A stretch of DNA of 64,000 nt, taken from Actinacidiphila rubida (GTDB lineage: Bacteria > Actinomycetota > Actinomycetes > Streptomycetales > Streptomycetaceae). Location: positions 62,001-126,000 of the forward strand of contig NZ_FODD01000016.1 of NCBI RefSeq assembly GCF_900110255.1. The letters run 5' to 3'. The notes below the pieces were generated by a model, which did no database searches, was not told the origin of the DNA, and saw only the letters and a list, made by a program, of their open reading frames with translations. Positions 26,648 through 35,312 of this stretch are shown piece after piece (within the stretch, counting starts at the first letter, position 1; each line of letters begins with the position of its first letter). The position numbers and the translations under genes were made by a program.

Positions 26648-26756
26648 GGCAACTCGGCCACCGTGCAGAGGCGGTTCAGGCCAGCGACGACCGGCTCGCG
26701 AGCACCCGTCGCGGGGCCGCCGTCACCGGGCGGCGGCCGCGCGGGAGGCGCCGGCG

Positions 26757-27941
26757 TCAGCCGATCCTCACGACCTCGCCGCCGGTCGCCGAGACCGTCG
26801 AGGACGTGGTGCACGCCGGTGCGTCGGTGCAGGCCGGCCACATGATCGCCTTGTTGGCCACGTACACCGAGCCGTCGCGGCCGGCCAGGAACCCGGTGGG
26901 CGCGAACAGCTTGCCCTGCCCCAGGACGGTCCGGGTGCCGTCCCGGCCGATCTGCACGACCGCGCCGATCGGGTCCCCGGGCGGCAGGAAGCCCGTGGTG
27001 TCCAGCTCCGTCACGTAGAAGTCGCCGTTGGCGCCGAAGCCGCAGCCGCTGATGGCGCTGAACCCGCTCTGCCAGACCGAGAGCCGCCCGGTGTGCGGTG
27101 CGTACCGGTACACCTTGGCGGCGGTGTTGTCGTTGCCGTACCCCGTGATCTCGCCGACGTACACCGAGCCGTCCGGGCCGACGTCCAGGCAGGACGGCAC
27201 GGCGTCGGTGCCGGCCGGGGTGTCCGGGATGAACGACAGGACGCGGACGTTGCCGTGCGCGTCGACGGAGTCCAGCGTGTTCGCCGACGCGTCCACGACG
27301 TAGAAGCCGCCGCCCGGCCGCGGCTTGAACGCGTACGGGTTGGCACTCGGATAGTCGTTCGGCTCCAGGTCCTTGTGCTCGACGGTCCACGCCCAGTCGT
27401 ACGTGCCGGGGTCGGCGACCACCGAGACGTGCCCGCCGGTGACGTCGAGCAGGGCGCCGAACCGCTGCTTGAGCCGGGCGGTCAGGTCCGCCGGCAGGCC
27501 GTCCGGCACCTGCTCGGGGGAGGCCGTCTCGAGTGTGTACAGGTGCCCGCCGGTGTACGCCATCGCGTCGGGGCCGACGACCTCCTCCTCGTCGAACACC
27601 GAGGCCAGGTGGTCCACGACGTGCACCGGCGTACCGGAGGAGAGGTCGGTGATGGACCCGGTCTCGCCGTAGCAGACCGTGGAGAACCCGCTGCCCTGGC
27701 ACAGCGCCGGCGGCGTGCCCGCCTCGGCCACCAGCAGGTGGCCGCCCGGGCCCCAGATCATGTCCTTCGGCTCGCTCAGCCCGCTCGCGATGACGGTGAC
27801 CGGCGCGTCGGCGGTGAGTTCGCCCGGACGCCCGGCCGCCGAGGCGGCCGCCGCACCCGACGGACCGACTCCCAGGCCCACCAGTGCGGTCGCCGTCGCG
27901 ACCGCGGATAACAGTACGCGGCTCGTTGTCAGACGTCGCAT
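26757..27941 (-). CDS. Secreted ScyD/ScyE-family beta-propeller protein
   Basis: A 394-residue exported protein resembling the ScyD/ScyE family, NHL-like propellers that were first named in cyanobacterial scytonemin clusters but are common in actinobacteria, where their role is unknown. Residues 1-~36 form a signal peptide with an AAAAS cleavage zone. Propeller blades are visible as repeated L-x-V/Y-x-A/G strands: GPGGHLLVAEAG, DVGPDGSVYVGEITG, FGANGDFYVTEL and AGRDGSVYVANK. Cysteine pairs near LCQGSGFSTVC and ACTDAPAC suggest disulfides. ATG at 27941 follows AAGGAGG with a long (11-base) spacing. Codon 11 is TTA (27909-27911). Confidence 0.8.
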   Translation of the reverse strand: MRRLTTSRVLLSAVATATALVGLGVGPSGAAAASAAGRPGELTADAPVTVIASGLSEPKDMIWGPGGHLLVAEAGTPPALCQGSGFSTVCYGETGSITDLSSGTPVHVVDHLASVFDEEEVVGPDAMAYTGGHLYTLETASPEQVPDGLPADLTARLKQRFGALLDVTGGHVSVVADPGTYDWAWTVEHKDLEPNDYPSANPYAFKPRPGGGFYVVDASANTLDSVDAHGNVRVLSFIPDTPAGTDAVPSCLDVGPDGSVYVGEITGYGNDNTAAKVYRYAPHTGRLSVWQSGFSAISGCGFGANGDFYVTELDTTGFLPPGDPIGAVVQIGRDGTRTVLGQGKLFAPTGFLAGRDGSVYVANKAIMWPACTDAPACTTSSTVSATGGEVVRIG

Positions 27942-28332
27942 CGTCCCGTTCCCTCCTTGTGGCCGGCAACAAGAAAGGCGCCCTGGCCTGCGGGGATCTG
28001 AGGAACGGCGCCGGTGCTCGTGACGCCGGAACGGGTGCAGGACCGGGAACGCCTTCTGGTGGGCGAGTGTAGCGAGGGGTCAATGGTCCGGCTGTGACGA
28101 AGGCTCCGACCGTGAAGGCCATAAAGAGCCGTTTGAATAGAAGGCACCGCGCCGGCGGCGGGAATTCACGCGGGTTCGAGCATTTCGGGCGGCTGGAAAG
28201 CGACGCACGCTGTGGCCGTATTCTGGCGGAACTCCACCGGACCTGCGACGGAACGCGGTCCGGAATCCAGGAGTTTGCCGCGCCGGATGGAGGCAAGGCG
28301 AGGGCCAAGAGCGGAAGTTGGGGAGGCAGGCA
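27942..28332 (+). other. 391-base divergent intergenic region without a supported gene
   Basis: Separates the divergent ScyD-like gene and the membrane-protein gene at 28333. Part of it (about 28080-28260) has clearly lower GC than its surroundings and should hold the promoters of both. I could not place a convincing -10/-35 pair or a clear dyad, and short ORFs here lack ribosome sites. Confidence 0.5.
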
Positions 28333-29169
28333 ATGTCCGCAGCAGCGATTGTGGGTCTGGTTGTCGCCGTCGTGGTCCTGGCCGCCGTCGTCGCGGCCGT
28401 CACCCTGATGCGCGGCGGCACGGGGCTCGGTGGCGTCGGGCTCAAGCACCGGTTCGGACCGGAGTACGAGCGCGCGCTCGCGCACCATGACGGCGACCCG
28501 AAGGCGACACGCCACGAACTGGCGCAACGCGTCAAGCGATACGGCACTCTGGACCTGCGGCCGCTGGCGGCGCAGGACGTCGAACAGGCCGAGGCGGACT
28601 GGTCCGAACTCAAGGCGGAGTTCGTCGACAGCCCGGCCGGGGCCGTGACCGGCGCGGACCGGCTGATCGGCCGGCTCGCCGAGAAGCGGGGCTTTCCCGA
28701 GTCCGAGTCGCCCGAGCACAACGACGCGCTCTCGGTGCACCACCCGCACCAGTTGCAGGGCTACCGGCGGGCGCACGAACTCGCCGGGCAGGCCACACCG
28801 CTCGGGCCGAAGGCCACCGAAGAGCTGAGGCAGGCGATGGTCGCCTCCCGCGAGATGGTCGACGCGCTGCTCGGCACGGCGCCTGCGCCTGCGTCCAGGG
28901 CCGCGGTCGCGGTCCCGGCGGTCTCGACCCCGGCGGCCGTTCCGCCGCCTCCGCCCGCGCCGGCCCCTCACGGGACCGACGCCCGCGCGGAGACCGGCGA
29001 CCGTGGTGGGGAAGAGACGGCGGCACGCGACGACGAGAGCGGTGACGTGCCCGACGAGCAGTCCGGTCCGCACGGCGGCGACTCCCGCCGTCGCTCGCCG
29101 CTCGGAACCCGCCTCGCCGCCCTGACGGCGACCGGCAGCCGCAAGACCGACACGGACGCGAGGAGTTGA
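28333..29169 (+). CDS. Single-pass membrane protein of unknown function, first of a related pair
   Basis: A 278-residue protein. Residues ~3-28 form one membrane helix (AAAIVGLVVAVVVLAAVVAAV); the rest should be cytoplasmic, since no cleavage site follows. Residues ~40-165 are helical and contain W-x-E-L-x-A-x-FVDSP followed by AVTGADRLIGRLAEKRGF. The last ~110 residues are low-complexity Pro/Ala, then acidic, then basic. The same FVD(D/S)P...AV..AD module appears in the next gene, so the two may be paralogues that work together. ATG at 28333 has GGGAGG 7 bases upstream. No function is assigned. Confidence 0.7.
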   Translation: MSAAAIVGLVVAVVVLAAVVAAVTLMRGGTGLGGVGLKHRFGPEYERALAHHDGDPKATRHELAQRVKRYGTLDLRPLAAQDVEQAEADWSELKAEFVDSPAGAVTGADRLIGRLAEKRGFPESESPEHNDALSVHHPHQLQGYRRAHELAGQATPLGPKATEELRQAMVASREMVDALLGTAPAPASRAAVAVPAVSTPAAVPPPPPAPAPHGTDARAETGDRGGEETAARDDESGDVPDEQSGPHGGDSRRRSPLGTRLAALTATGSRKTDTDARS

Positions 29170-29174
29170 GCACG

Positions 29175-29957
29175 GTGAAGCTGACCCGCGGATCGGGCGC
29201 GCCCGCGCCCGCGATGACGAAGGAACAGGACGGCGCTGCCGAGAGCGTGGAGCCGGCCGACGCAGACCGGGCCGACCGGGACGACGCGCCCGCGCAGGCG
29301 CAGGCCGACGAGGCGGAGGGGGCCGCGCGGCGGTCCACCGAGTCCGCCGCGGCCACCGAGTCCGAGCGGTCCACCGCGTCCGCACGGTCCACCGAGACTG
29401 ACCGGCCCGTGGCGGCGCGCCCCGCCGAACGCGCCGGGGAGAGCGTCCCGGAAGCCGCCGGCCACGAGGGCGGAAGCCCCGGACGGACCGACGGCCCGGA
29501 CACGGACGTGGACGCGGACCGGGGCCGCTCCGGACCCGCCGCCTCCGGCGCGAGGCCCGCGACGGGCAGCACCGTCAGCACCGGCGGCAAGGACAGCGCT
29601 GCTGGCGCCGGCAGCACGGGGACGACCGGTACGACCTCGTCCGGTACGAGCAGGACGCTCTCCGGCACGACGACGTCCGGCATCGCGACCTCCGGCACCG
29701 CGAGCAGCGCCGCCGCCGACATCGACCGGCTCAGCCGGCGCATGGACCGCGCCGTGCACGGCTTCGTGGACGACCCGAAGCGCGCCGTGCGCGAGGCGGA
29801 CGAGGTGCTCGACGCGGCCGCCGGCCTGTTCGAGCAGCGCCGCGAGGAGATGCGCCAGGGCCTGGGCGACGGCGGCGACACCGAGGCGCTGCGCCTGGCG
29901 CTGACCCGCTACCGGGACCTCACCAGGCAGCTGATCTCCCTGACTGTCGCTCCCTGA
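29175..29957 (+). CDS. Low-complexity protein with C-terminal helical module, second of a related pair
   Basis: A 260-residue protein. The first ~170 residues are disordered Ala/Glu/Ser/Thr-rich sequence with many STES and STGTTGT-like repeats. The last ~85 residues form a helical domain, IDRLSRRMDRAVHGFVDDP followed by AVREADEVLDAAAGLFEQRREEM, that shares its core motif with the upstream gene product. GTG at 29175 is chosen because AGGAG lies 9 bases upstream, inside the end of the previous gene; the TTG at 29166 is closer but badly spaced. The stop codon lies inside a 19-bp perfect hairpin. Function unknown. Confidence 0.65.
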   Translation: MKLTRGSGAPAPAMTKEQDGAAESVEPADADRADRDDAPAQAQADEAEGAARRSTESAAATESERSTASARSTETDRPVAARPAERAGESVPEAAGHEGGSPGRTDGPDTDVDADRGRSGPAASGARPATGSTVSTGGKDSAAGAGSTGTTGTTSSGTSRTLSGTTTSGIATSGTASSAAADIDRLSRRMDRAVHGFVDDPKRAVREADEVLDAAAGLFEQRREEMRQGLGDGGDTEALRLALTRYRDLTRQLISLTVAP

Positions 29958-29989
29958 CCGCGGGCGGCGGCAGGGAGCGACAGTCAGGG
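29938..29989 (+). terminator. 19-bp perfect inverted repeat overlapping the stop codon
   Basis: CCCTGACTGTCGCTCCCTG at 29938-29956 is repeated as its exact reverse complement at 29971-29989, with a 14-base loop. The left arm encodes the last residues of the gene and runs into its stop codon. It probably terminates transcription. Confidence 0.75.
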
Positions 29990-30070
29990 GCTCCGCCACA
30001 GGAGCGCGACAGAGCGTGCCCCGCGGCACGAGGGCGCCGCGGGGCCCGAGCCCCCGGGCAGGGGAGCAGA

Positions 30071-30143
30071 AGGGGCCGGGTTCAGGAGGTCGCGACGTCG
30101 CCATCACGGTCGACGAAGCGGCCCGATCCTGAACCCGGCCCCT
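30071..30143. repeat. 17-bp perfect inverted repeat with 39-base spacer at the SDR gene 3' end
   Basis: AGGGGCCGGGTTCAGGA (30071-30087) and its exact reverse complement (30127-30143) flank 39 bases. The left arm spans the stop codon of the SDR gene and the right arm lies within its last codons. It could act as a long-loop terminator, or record a duplication and inversion that rebuilt the C-terminus. Confidence 0.75.
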
Positions 30144-30780
30144 CCGTCGCGAGCCGGACGATCGCGTCGGTGCCCTCGGTCACGGTCTGCGGCCCGCGGT
30201 GCCCGTTGAGGTCGGTGGCCGTGTAGCCCGGGTCGGCGGCGTTGACCCGGACATCGGTCAGCGCCTTCGCGTACTGGCTGGTGAGCATGGTGAGGGCGGC
30301 CTTGGACGCGGTGTACAGCGGGGCGACCACGGACGACTCGGGACGGTCCGGGTTCTGCGTCAGGGCGATCGAGCCCATGCCGCTGCTCACGTTGACGATC
30401 ACGGGGTCCTCGGACGCGCGCAACAGCGGCAGGAACGCGGACGTCGTGCGGACCACGCCGATGACGTTGACGTCGAGGACGCCGAGCGCGTCCGCGCCGG
30501 TGAGAGCGGCCGGGTCGCCGGTCGGGCCGTGCACGCCCGCGTTGTTCACGAGGACGTCGACCACGCCCTCGTGCGCGGCGACGTCGGCCGCCGCGGCGGC
30601 CACGGACGCGTCGTCCGTGACGTCGATGCGCACGAAGCGTGCCCCGAGCGCGGCCGCTGCCGCGGCGCCCCGCTCCGGGTCCCGGGCGCCGAGGATCACG
30701 GTGTGCCCGAGGGCGATCAGGCGGCGGGCGGTCTCGTGGCCCAGCCCCTTGTTGGCTCCGGTGATGAAGGTGGTGGTCAT
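30082..30780 (-). CDS. Short-chain dehydrogenase/reductase
   Basis: A classical NAD(P)(H)-dependent SDR of 232 residues. It has the TGxxxGxG cofactor motif as TGANKGLG at the N-terminus, an acidic-to-basic second strand ending ARDPERG that favours NADP(H), NNAG near residue 80, the catalytic serine in VNVSSGMG, and YTASK with the catalytic Tyr and Lys. The substrate is unknown. The start at 30780 has no strong ribosome site. It is divergent from an XRE/MmyB-type regulator, a pairing very common in Streptomyces in which the regulator represses the SDR gene. The 3' end is part of a 17-bp inverted repeat. Confidence 0.87.
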   Translation of the reverse strand: MTTTFITGANKGLGHETARRLIALGHTVILGARDPERGAAAAAALGARFVRIDVTDDASVAAAAADVAAHEGVVDVLVNNAGVHGPTGDPAALTGADALGVLDVNVIGVVRTTSAFLPLLRASEDPVIVNVSSGMGSIALTQNPDRPESSVVAPLYTASKAALTMLTSQYAKALTDVRVNAADPGYTATDLNGHRGPQTVTEGTDAIVRLATEGPGSGSGRFVDRDGDVATS

Positions 30781-30921
30781 GCTTCGATCGTGCGCCGGAC
30801 GCCGCCCCCGTTCCAGGGACGCCCCGACCCCAGGAACGCGATTACCAGGCTCGTCCGCGTTCCGCGCCTGCCGCCGCCGCCGGCGCCGCGCCGTTACCGG
30901 GTTCACGGCGGGTGGGGGACG

Positions 30922-31806
30922 ATGGACGGTATGGCAGGACGAGAGGACCCGCGGCTGGGCGCCACGATCCGGGCATGGCGGGAGCGGCTGTCCCCGCAGG
31001 ACGTGGGCCGGACGCCGGGGACGGCCCGCCGCCGCGCCACCGGGCTGCGCCGCGAGGAGCTGGCGGATCTCGCGGGCGTGTCGGTGGACTACGTGGTGCG
31101 GCTGGAGCAGGGCCGTTCGGCCGCCCCGTCCGCGCAGGTCGTCGCCGCGCTCGGGCAGGCGCTGCGGCTGTCGGCCGCCGAGCGCGACCACCTGTACCGT
31201 CTGGCCGGCCTGGCGCCGCCGGACGACGGACCGGTCCCGGACGACCTGCCGGCCGGCGTGCGCCGCGTGCTGTCCCGGCTGGGCGACGTCGCGGTCGCCG
31301 TGTTCGCCGCGGACTGGCACATGATCTGGTGGAACCCCGGCTGGGCCGCGTTGCTCGGCGACCCGGAAGCCGTGCCCGCGGAACAGCGCAACTTCGCCCG
31401 CGAACGCTTCCCGGTGGGACCCGACCCGGTACGGATCGCCCGCTGGCCGGTCCTGGTGCGCGACGGCGAGGCGTCGGACCTGGCGATCGTCTCCGACCTT
31501 CGCCGGGCCACCGGCCGCTTCCCGCGCGACGCGCGCCTGTCCGCGCTGGTTCGCGAACTCACCGCGGGCAGCGACGCGTTCGCCCGGCTGTGGGCGGGCG
31601 GCACGGTGGCCGCGCACCGCGAGGACCACAAGACCGTCGACCACCCGGCCGCGGGCGCCGTCGAGGTGGACTGCGACGTGCTGACCGACGGCGACTCGGA
31701 GTTCAAGATCGTGCTGCTGACCGCCGTCGCCGGTGCGGGCAACGAGGACGCCTTCCACCGCGCCCTGGGCGCGGCACCGCCCGCCGCGCCCGTGCCCGCG
31801 CGCTGA
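30922..31806 (+). CDS. XRE-family regulator with MmyB-like ligand-binding domain
   Basis: A 294-residue regulator. The N-terminal HTH contains RRATGLRREELADLAGVSVDYVVRLEQGR (about residues 35-64), the hallmark of the large MmyB-like class. The C-terminal ~180 residues match the PAS-like MmyB domain: DWHMIWWNPGWAALLGDP, the NFARERF segment and the late HPAAGAVEVDCDVL, which in relatives binds a fatty acid-like ligand. ATG at 30922 follows GGGTGGGGGACG; an ATG three codons later is also possible. It is divergent from the SDR gene, its most likely target. Confidence 0.88.
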   Translation: MDGMAGREDPRLGATIRAWRERLSPQDVGRTPGTARRRATGLRREELADLAGVSVDYVVRLEQGRSAAPSAQVVAALGQALRLSAAERDHLYRLAGLAPPDDGPVPDDLPAGVRRVLSRLGDVAVAVFAADWHMIWWNPGWAALLGDPEAVPAEQRNFARERFPVGPDPVRIARWPVLVRDGEASDLAIVSDLRRATGRFPRDARLSALVRELTAGSDAFARLWAGGTVAAHREDHKTVDHPAAGAVEVDCDVLTDGDSEFKIVLLTAVAGAGNEDAFHRALGAAPPAAPVPAR

Positions 31807-31941
31807 CCCGCCCCCCGGCTCGCCCCGGTGCCGGGCCTCGGCCCGCTGCTGACGCCTCGTCGGGGCGCGGCCGGCCGCCGCTCCGGGATGAGGAGCGGTG
31901 GCCGGTTCGTGCCGTCACCCACCCGGCGGCGCCGAGACGGA

Positions 31942-31977
31942 ACGGGGGTGCCTCCCGGAACCGGGAGGCACCCCCGT
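31942..31977. terminator. Bidirectional terminator, 17-bp perfect stem
   Basis: 31942-31958 pairs perfectly with 31961-31977 across a tight loop, between the convergent MmyB-like regulator and GH8 genes. Confidence 0.85.
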
Positions 31978-32003
31978 CGCGGTGCCCGGTGGTGCGGGCG
32001 GGG

Positions 32004-34073
32004 TCAGGAGACGTTGAGGGCCGTGTCGTCGAAGACGAAGTCGGTCGTCCCGCCGTTGGCGTCCGTCTCGGTGCCGGTGAACTTCAGGGTGACGGTCTGG
32101 CCGGCGTAGGCGCTCAGATCGTGGCTGTGCTGCGCGTAGCCGGTGAGGTGGTCGAGGTTGGAGTAGGTGTGCAGGGTGGCCAGCACGCTGCCGGTGCTGC
32201 TGAGGACCTGGACCTTGAGCGTGTCCGGGGTCGCGGTCGTGGTGCTCTCGGTGGTGTCGACGTGCAGCCAGTAGCTGAACGACGCGGTGCATCCGGCCGG
32301 GATGGTGACGGACTGCGCCACCGTGTCCGTGTCGGCCGCGCTGTCGCCGTTCAGCCACGCCAGCCAGCCGCCCGCGTGCGCGGCCTCGTCGGTGCTGGAC
32401 GCGGTCACCGGGGCGAAGCCCAGCGAGGAGGACTGCGTCCAGGGCGCGGGGTTGCTGCCGTTCTCGAAGCCCGGGTCGCCGAGGAGCTGCCCCGCGGTGC
32501 AGCCGCTCCCGCCGGAGGTGACGGTGAGGGTGTACGTGGCGGTGTGGCTGCCGGAGGCGGCGGTGCCGGTCACCGTGACCGGGTAGCTGCCCGCGGGTGT
32601 GCCCGTGCCGGTGGTGACGGTGAGCGTCGAGGTCCCGCCCGCGGTGACGGACGCCGGGCTGAACGAGGCGGTCGCGCCCGACGGCAGACCACTGGCGGAC
32701 AGGGCGACGCTCTGCGCGCTGCCCGAGGTGACGGCGGTGCTGACGGTGGCCGTCGCGGACGAGCCGGCCGCGACCGACCCGGCCGAGGGGGACACCGCCA
32801 CCGAGAAGTCGTTGGCGGGGGCCGTCGCGCTCGCCGGGTTCCAGTAGTCGCCGGCCATCACGATGGCGACGAGCGTCTTGATGCTCTCGCCGTAGTAGCC
32901 GTCACCGAACGGGTTGGTGCCCAGCTGCTTCCAGATCGCGTCGGTCCACGCCTGGTCGCCGGCCGCCATCGCCGCCGGTCCCACCGAGTCCCCGGCCTCC
33001 TCGGCCTGGTCACTCGTCGAGTACGGCGTGCAGTTGAGCTTGGTGTGCGGGTAGACGTTCTGCGGGTTGCCGCCCGCCTCGGCCTTGAGGCAGGCGGACT
33101 CCTTGGTCGCCAGACCGTAGGCCGTGGCGGCGGTGGTGGTCCCGTTCAGCAGGGCGTCGGTGCCCATGTGCCAGGGCACCCGGATGGAGTTGTAGCCGAC
33201 GATGTTGTCGGGCTGGCTCTCCTGGTAGTCGGCCGGGGCGGGCTTGGGGCTGCTGGTGTTGGCGCCCACGACGAAGTCCGAGAGCAGGCCGGTGCTCGCC
33301 GAGTACGCCGCGCTGAACGCGCTGTCGACGGCCTCGGTGCGCTGGACGACCTTGTTCCAGTCGTGCGCGGTGTCGTAGGCGGCGAACGCCCGCAGGTGGT
33401 CGAGCATGTGGTCGGACGGGCGGGTGTCGGTGGACGGCCCGTCGTCCTCGCACTTCAGGTGGCCGTCGGAGGCGACGTCGTGGGCGTAGATGTTCGCCAG
33501 CCACGCCTTGGCGTCGGTCGTGTACCCGCCCCACTGCTTGTCGGCGAGTATGAGGCCGTAGCCGATGTCGAGGTCGCCGTCGGTGGCCGAGTCGGGCGTG
33601 CCGGTGTCGGTGTAGGCGCAGGTCTTGCCGTCGAGCTGCCACTGCATCAGCCCGTCGGCGTCCTTGTGGTCCTTCACCAGCTGCCACAGGCCGTTGAACT
33701 CCGTCTGCGCGGCGGCGTCGTAGCCGGCCATCAGCGGCACGATGTTCATGCCGTAGCCCTGGCCCTCGGAGACCGGGCCGTTGTTGGGGGCGTCCCCGTC
33801 ACCCTTGGTGGAGACGTAGTACTCGTTGGACGCGCAGCCGTGGACGAGGTAGGTCGCCTTCCACGAGTCGTACTGCTTCTCGACCGCGGCGTCCCGGGTG
33901 GACTGGGACGCCGAGGGGGTGACGCCGACCTTGTAGGCGGTGTGGGTCGGGAAGGGGTGGCTCGCCGTCGCGGCCTGGGCGGGGGACACGGCCAGTGCGG
34001 TCAACGGCAGGGCGAGGAGGGCGGAGACGGCTGCGGAGGCGAGCAGCCGTGAGCGTAAGGCGCGAGGACGCAT
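32004..34073 (-). CDS. Secreted GH8 glycoside hydrolase (chitosanase/endoglucanase type)
   Basis: A 689-residue exported hydrolase. Residues 1-~35 are a signal peptide ending AQAA. The GH8 barrel spans ~40-425, with SEGQGYGMN supplying the likely acid E103, [10 protein letters not shown] with the D165/D167 region, and QWQLDGK. A bacterial Ig-like domain follows (~430-525) and then a C-terminal beta-sandwich (~535-689), probably carbohydrate-binding. GH8 enzymes cut chitosan, cellulose, xylan or lichenan; which applies here cannot be read. Codon 6 is TTA (34056-34058), suggesting bldA dependence. A palindrome upstream resembles operators found before actinobacterial chitosanase genes, which slightly favours chitosan. 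It lies convergent to the MmyB-like regulator. Confidence 0.87.
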   Translation of the reverse strand: MRPRALRSRLLASAAVSALLALPLTALAVSPAQAATASHPFPTHTAYKVGVTPSASQSTRDAAVEKQYDSWKATYLVHGCASNEYYVSTKGDGDAPNNGPVSEGQGYGMNIVPLMAGYDAAAQTEFNGLWQLVKDHKDADGLMQWQLDGKTCAYTDTGTPDSATDGDLDIGYGLILADKQWGGYTTDAKAWLANIYAHDVASDGHLKCEDDGPSTDTRPSDHMLDHLRAFAAYDTAHDWNKVVQRTEAVDSAFSAAYSASTGLLSDFVVGANTSSPKPAPADYQESQPDNIVGYNSIRVPWHMGTDALLNGTTTAATAYGLATKESACLKAEAGGNPQNVYPHTKLNCTPYSTSDQAEEAGDSVGPAAMAAGDQAWTDAIWKQLGTNPFGDGYYGESIKTLVAIVMAGDYWNPASATAPANDFSVAVSPSAGSVAAGSSATATVSTAVTSGSAQSVALSASGLPSGATASFSPASVTAGGTSTLTVTTGTGTPAGSYPVTVTGTAASGSHTATYTLTVTSGGSGCTAGQLLGDPGFENGSNPAPWTQSSSLGFAPVTASSTDEAAHAGGWLAWLNGDSAADTDTVAQSVTIPAGCTASFSYWLHVDTTESTTTATPDTLKVQVLSSTGSVLATLHTYSNLDHLTGYAQHSHDLSAYAGQTVTLKFTGTETDANGGTTDFVFDDTALNVS

Positions 34074-34088
34074 GCGGGACTCCCAGCA

Positions 34089-34107
34089 GTTAGTAAAGCT
34101 TCCTAAC
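34089..34107 (-). promoter_or_regulatory. Operator-like palindrome upstream of the GH8 gene
   Basis: GTTAGTAAAGCTTCCTAAC (plus strand) has perfect GTTAG/CTAAC arms and an imperfect centre, 15 bases before the start codon. It resembles the GTTAGGAAAGTTTCCTAAC-like sites I recall upstream of actinobacterial chitosanases, bound by ROK-family repressors; the link is from memory. Confidence 0.55.
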
Positions 34108-34203
34108 TTCGGGCACAGGGTTGTCCGTCGGCGGGTGTCAGGTCAAGAGGCCCGGCAGGAACCGTTGTGACGCCGTGCCGGAAAGCGTTCGTGCCAGGGC
34201 TTG

Positions 34204-35229
34204 TCAAGACTGTTTCCACCCGCCTTGCACCGCCGTGTCCCTGGGCGGCCGGGCGCGACCGGCGAGCGTGAGGGCGGCGGCCGTGGCCGTGGCGGCCGCC
34301 AGTCCCGCGCCGACCGTGACGGCGGCCACGACGGGAACCGAGCTCAGCGACCGGCTGCCGACCGCCGGCAACAGGCCCGCGCGGAACGTGATCGCGGCCT
34401 GGAGGGCGACACACCCCGTGACCACCGAGGCCTCGGCCACCCGCCGCGCGCGGGAGCGCGGCGGCCGGGTCACGAAACCGGCCAGCGTGTTGCTGACGAC
34501 GCAGAAGGCCAGGTGGGACGCGGTGAGTGCGACCAGCATCCAGGCGATGAGCAGCGGGTCGGTCCAGCGCTCGCCGACGGCCTGAGCCGCCGTCAGCGCC
34601 GCCGCCGCGCACACGCTCAGCGTGACAAACACCGTCCACGCATGGGCGCGCACCCACGCCGCCGCCCCGGGCGCGGCCCAGCGCCGCAGCACCGGGACAC
34701 GCCCGGTGACGAGGAGCGCGTCGCCGAGCCAGTCGTGCCGCCACCCCGCGGACGAGCCGAGGGGGCTGCGGCCCCGCACCAGCAGCCGCGCCGTGCCGAG
34801 GACGAGGAGCGACACCGCGGCCAGCCCGCCGGTCAGCAGCCACGTCCAGCCGTCGCGGTCCGCGCGGTGCCGCCCGCCGAGCAGCGCGGCCCACTCGAAC
34901 CCGGCGGCGAGTGCCGCGAACGCCGTCGCAGCCCCCGCCGCCCGCACCGTCTGCTGGGCCCGGTCGGGGCCGCCCGGAGCCCACCACACCGTCAGCCGCA
35001 GCGCGATCACCAGGGCGAGCACCGGCACCGCGAACTCGGCCAGGCCCACCACGGCGTCGTAGGGGTCGTCCTGCCAGGGGCTCGCCGCCCGCACCGACTT
35101 GTCCTGGGTCGCCAGCAGCGACAGCGGCTCGAACAGCACCGCCGTCCCCAGGCCCGCGCCCACCGCCGCCAGTGCCGCCTGTCCGCCGCGGGGCTCGCGG
35201 CCGTTCCCGTTTCCCATGTTGGCTCGCAT
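34204..35229 (-). CDS. Polytopic membrane protein divergent from PadR gene
   Basis: A 341-residue integral membrane protein with about 8-9 hydrophobic helices and short loops; no domain is recognised. A small motif, RSPLGSSAGWRHDWLGDALL, lies in the longest cytoplasmic-looking loop near residue 175. The start at 35229 is chosen because a near-consensus promoter (TTGACG, 16 bases, TACTAT) places the transcription start on this ATG; a later ATG at 35217 is possible. PadR-type half-sites overlap the promoter, so the PadR protein is the likely repressor. A drug or lipid transport role is possible but not shown. Confidence 0.7.
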   Translation of the reverse strand: MRANMGNGNGREPRGGQAALAAVGAGLGTAVLFEPLSLLATQDKSVRAASPWQDDPYDAVVGLAEFAVPVLALVIALRLTVWWAPGGPDRAQQTVRAAGAATAFAALAAGFEWAALLGGRHRADRDGWTWLLTGGLAAVSLLVLGTARLLVRGRSPLGSSAGWRHDWLGDALLVTGRVPVLRRWAAPGAAAWVRAHAWTVFVTLSVCAAAALTAAQAVGERWTDPLLIAWMLVALTASHLAFCVVSNTLAGFVTRPPRSRARRVAEASVVTGCVALQAAITFRAGLLPAVGSRSLSSVPVVAAVTVGAGLAAATATAAALTLAGRARPPRDTAVQGGWKQS

Positions 35230-35236
35230 GAGACGC

Positions 35237-35286
35237 ATAGTACGCGCCACGTAGTACGCGTCAAGGAGCATCGTGTGGCGTACTAT
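35237..35286. promoter_or_regulatory. Divergent promoter region with three TAGTACGC half-sites
   Basis: ATAGTACGCG (35237-35246), GTAGTACGCG (35251-35260) and, inverted, GCGTACTAT (35278-35286) are repeats of one half-site. Leftward, TTGACG (35259-35264) and TACTAT (35237-35242) are -35 and -10 at 16-base spacing, with the ATG 7 bases on. Rightward, TACTAT (35281-35286) is a -10 for the PadR gene. Bound PadR would block both. Confidence 0.75.
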
Positions 35287-35312
35287 CGACTCGGGAGGCA
35301 AGGAGGCCAGGG

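Noticed and set aside
30912-34052. A 1046-codon plus-strand ORF antisense to the GH8 gene
   Set aside because: Repetitive Val/Gly/Arg sequence with no domain; GH8 motifs are clear on the other strand.
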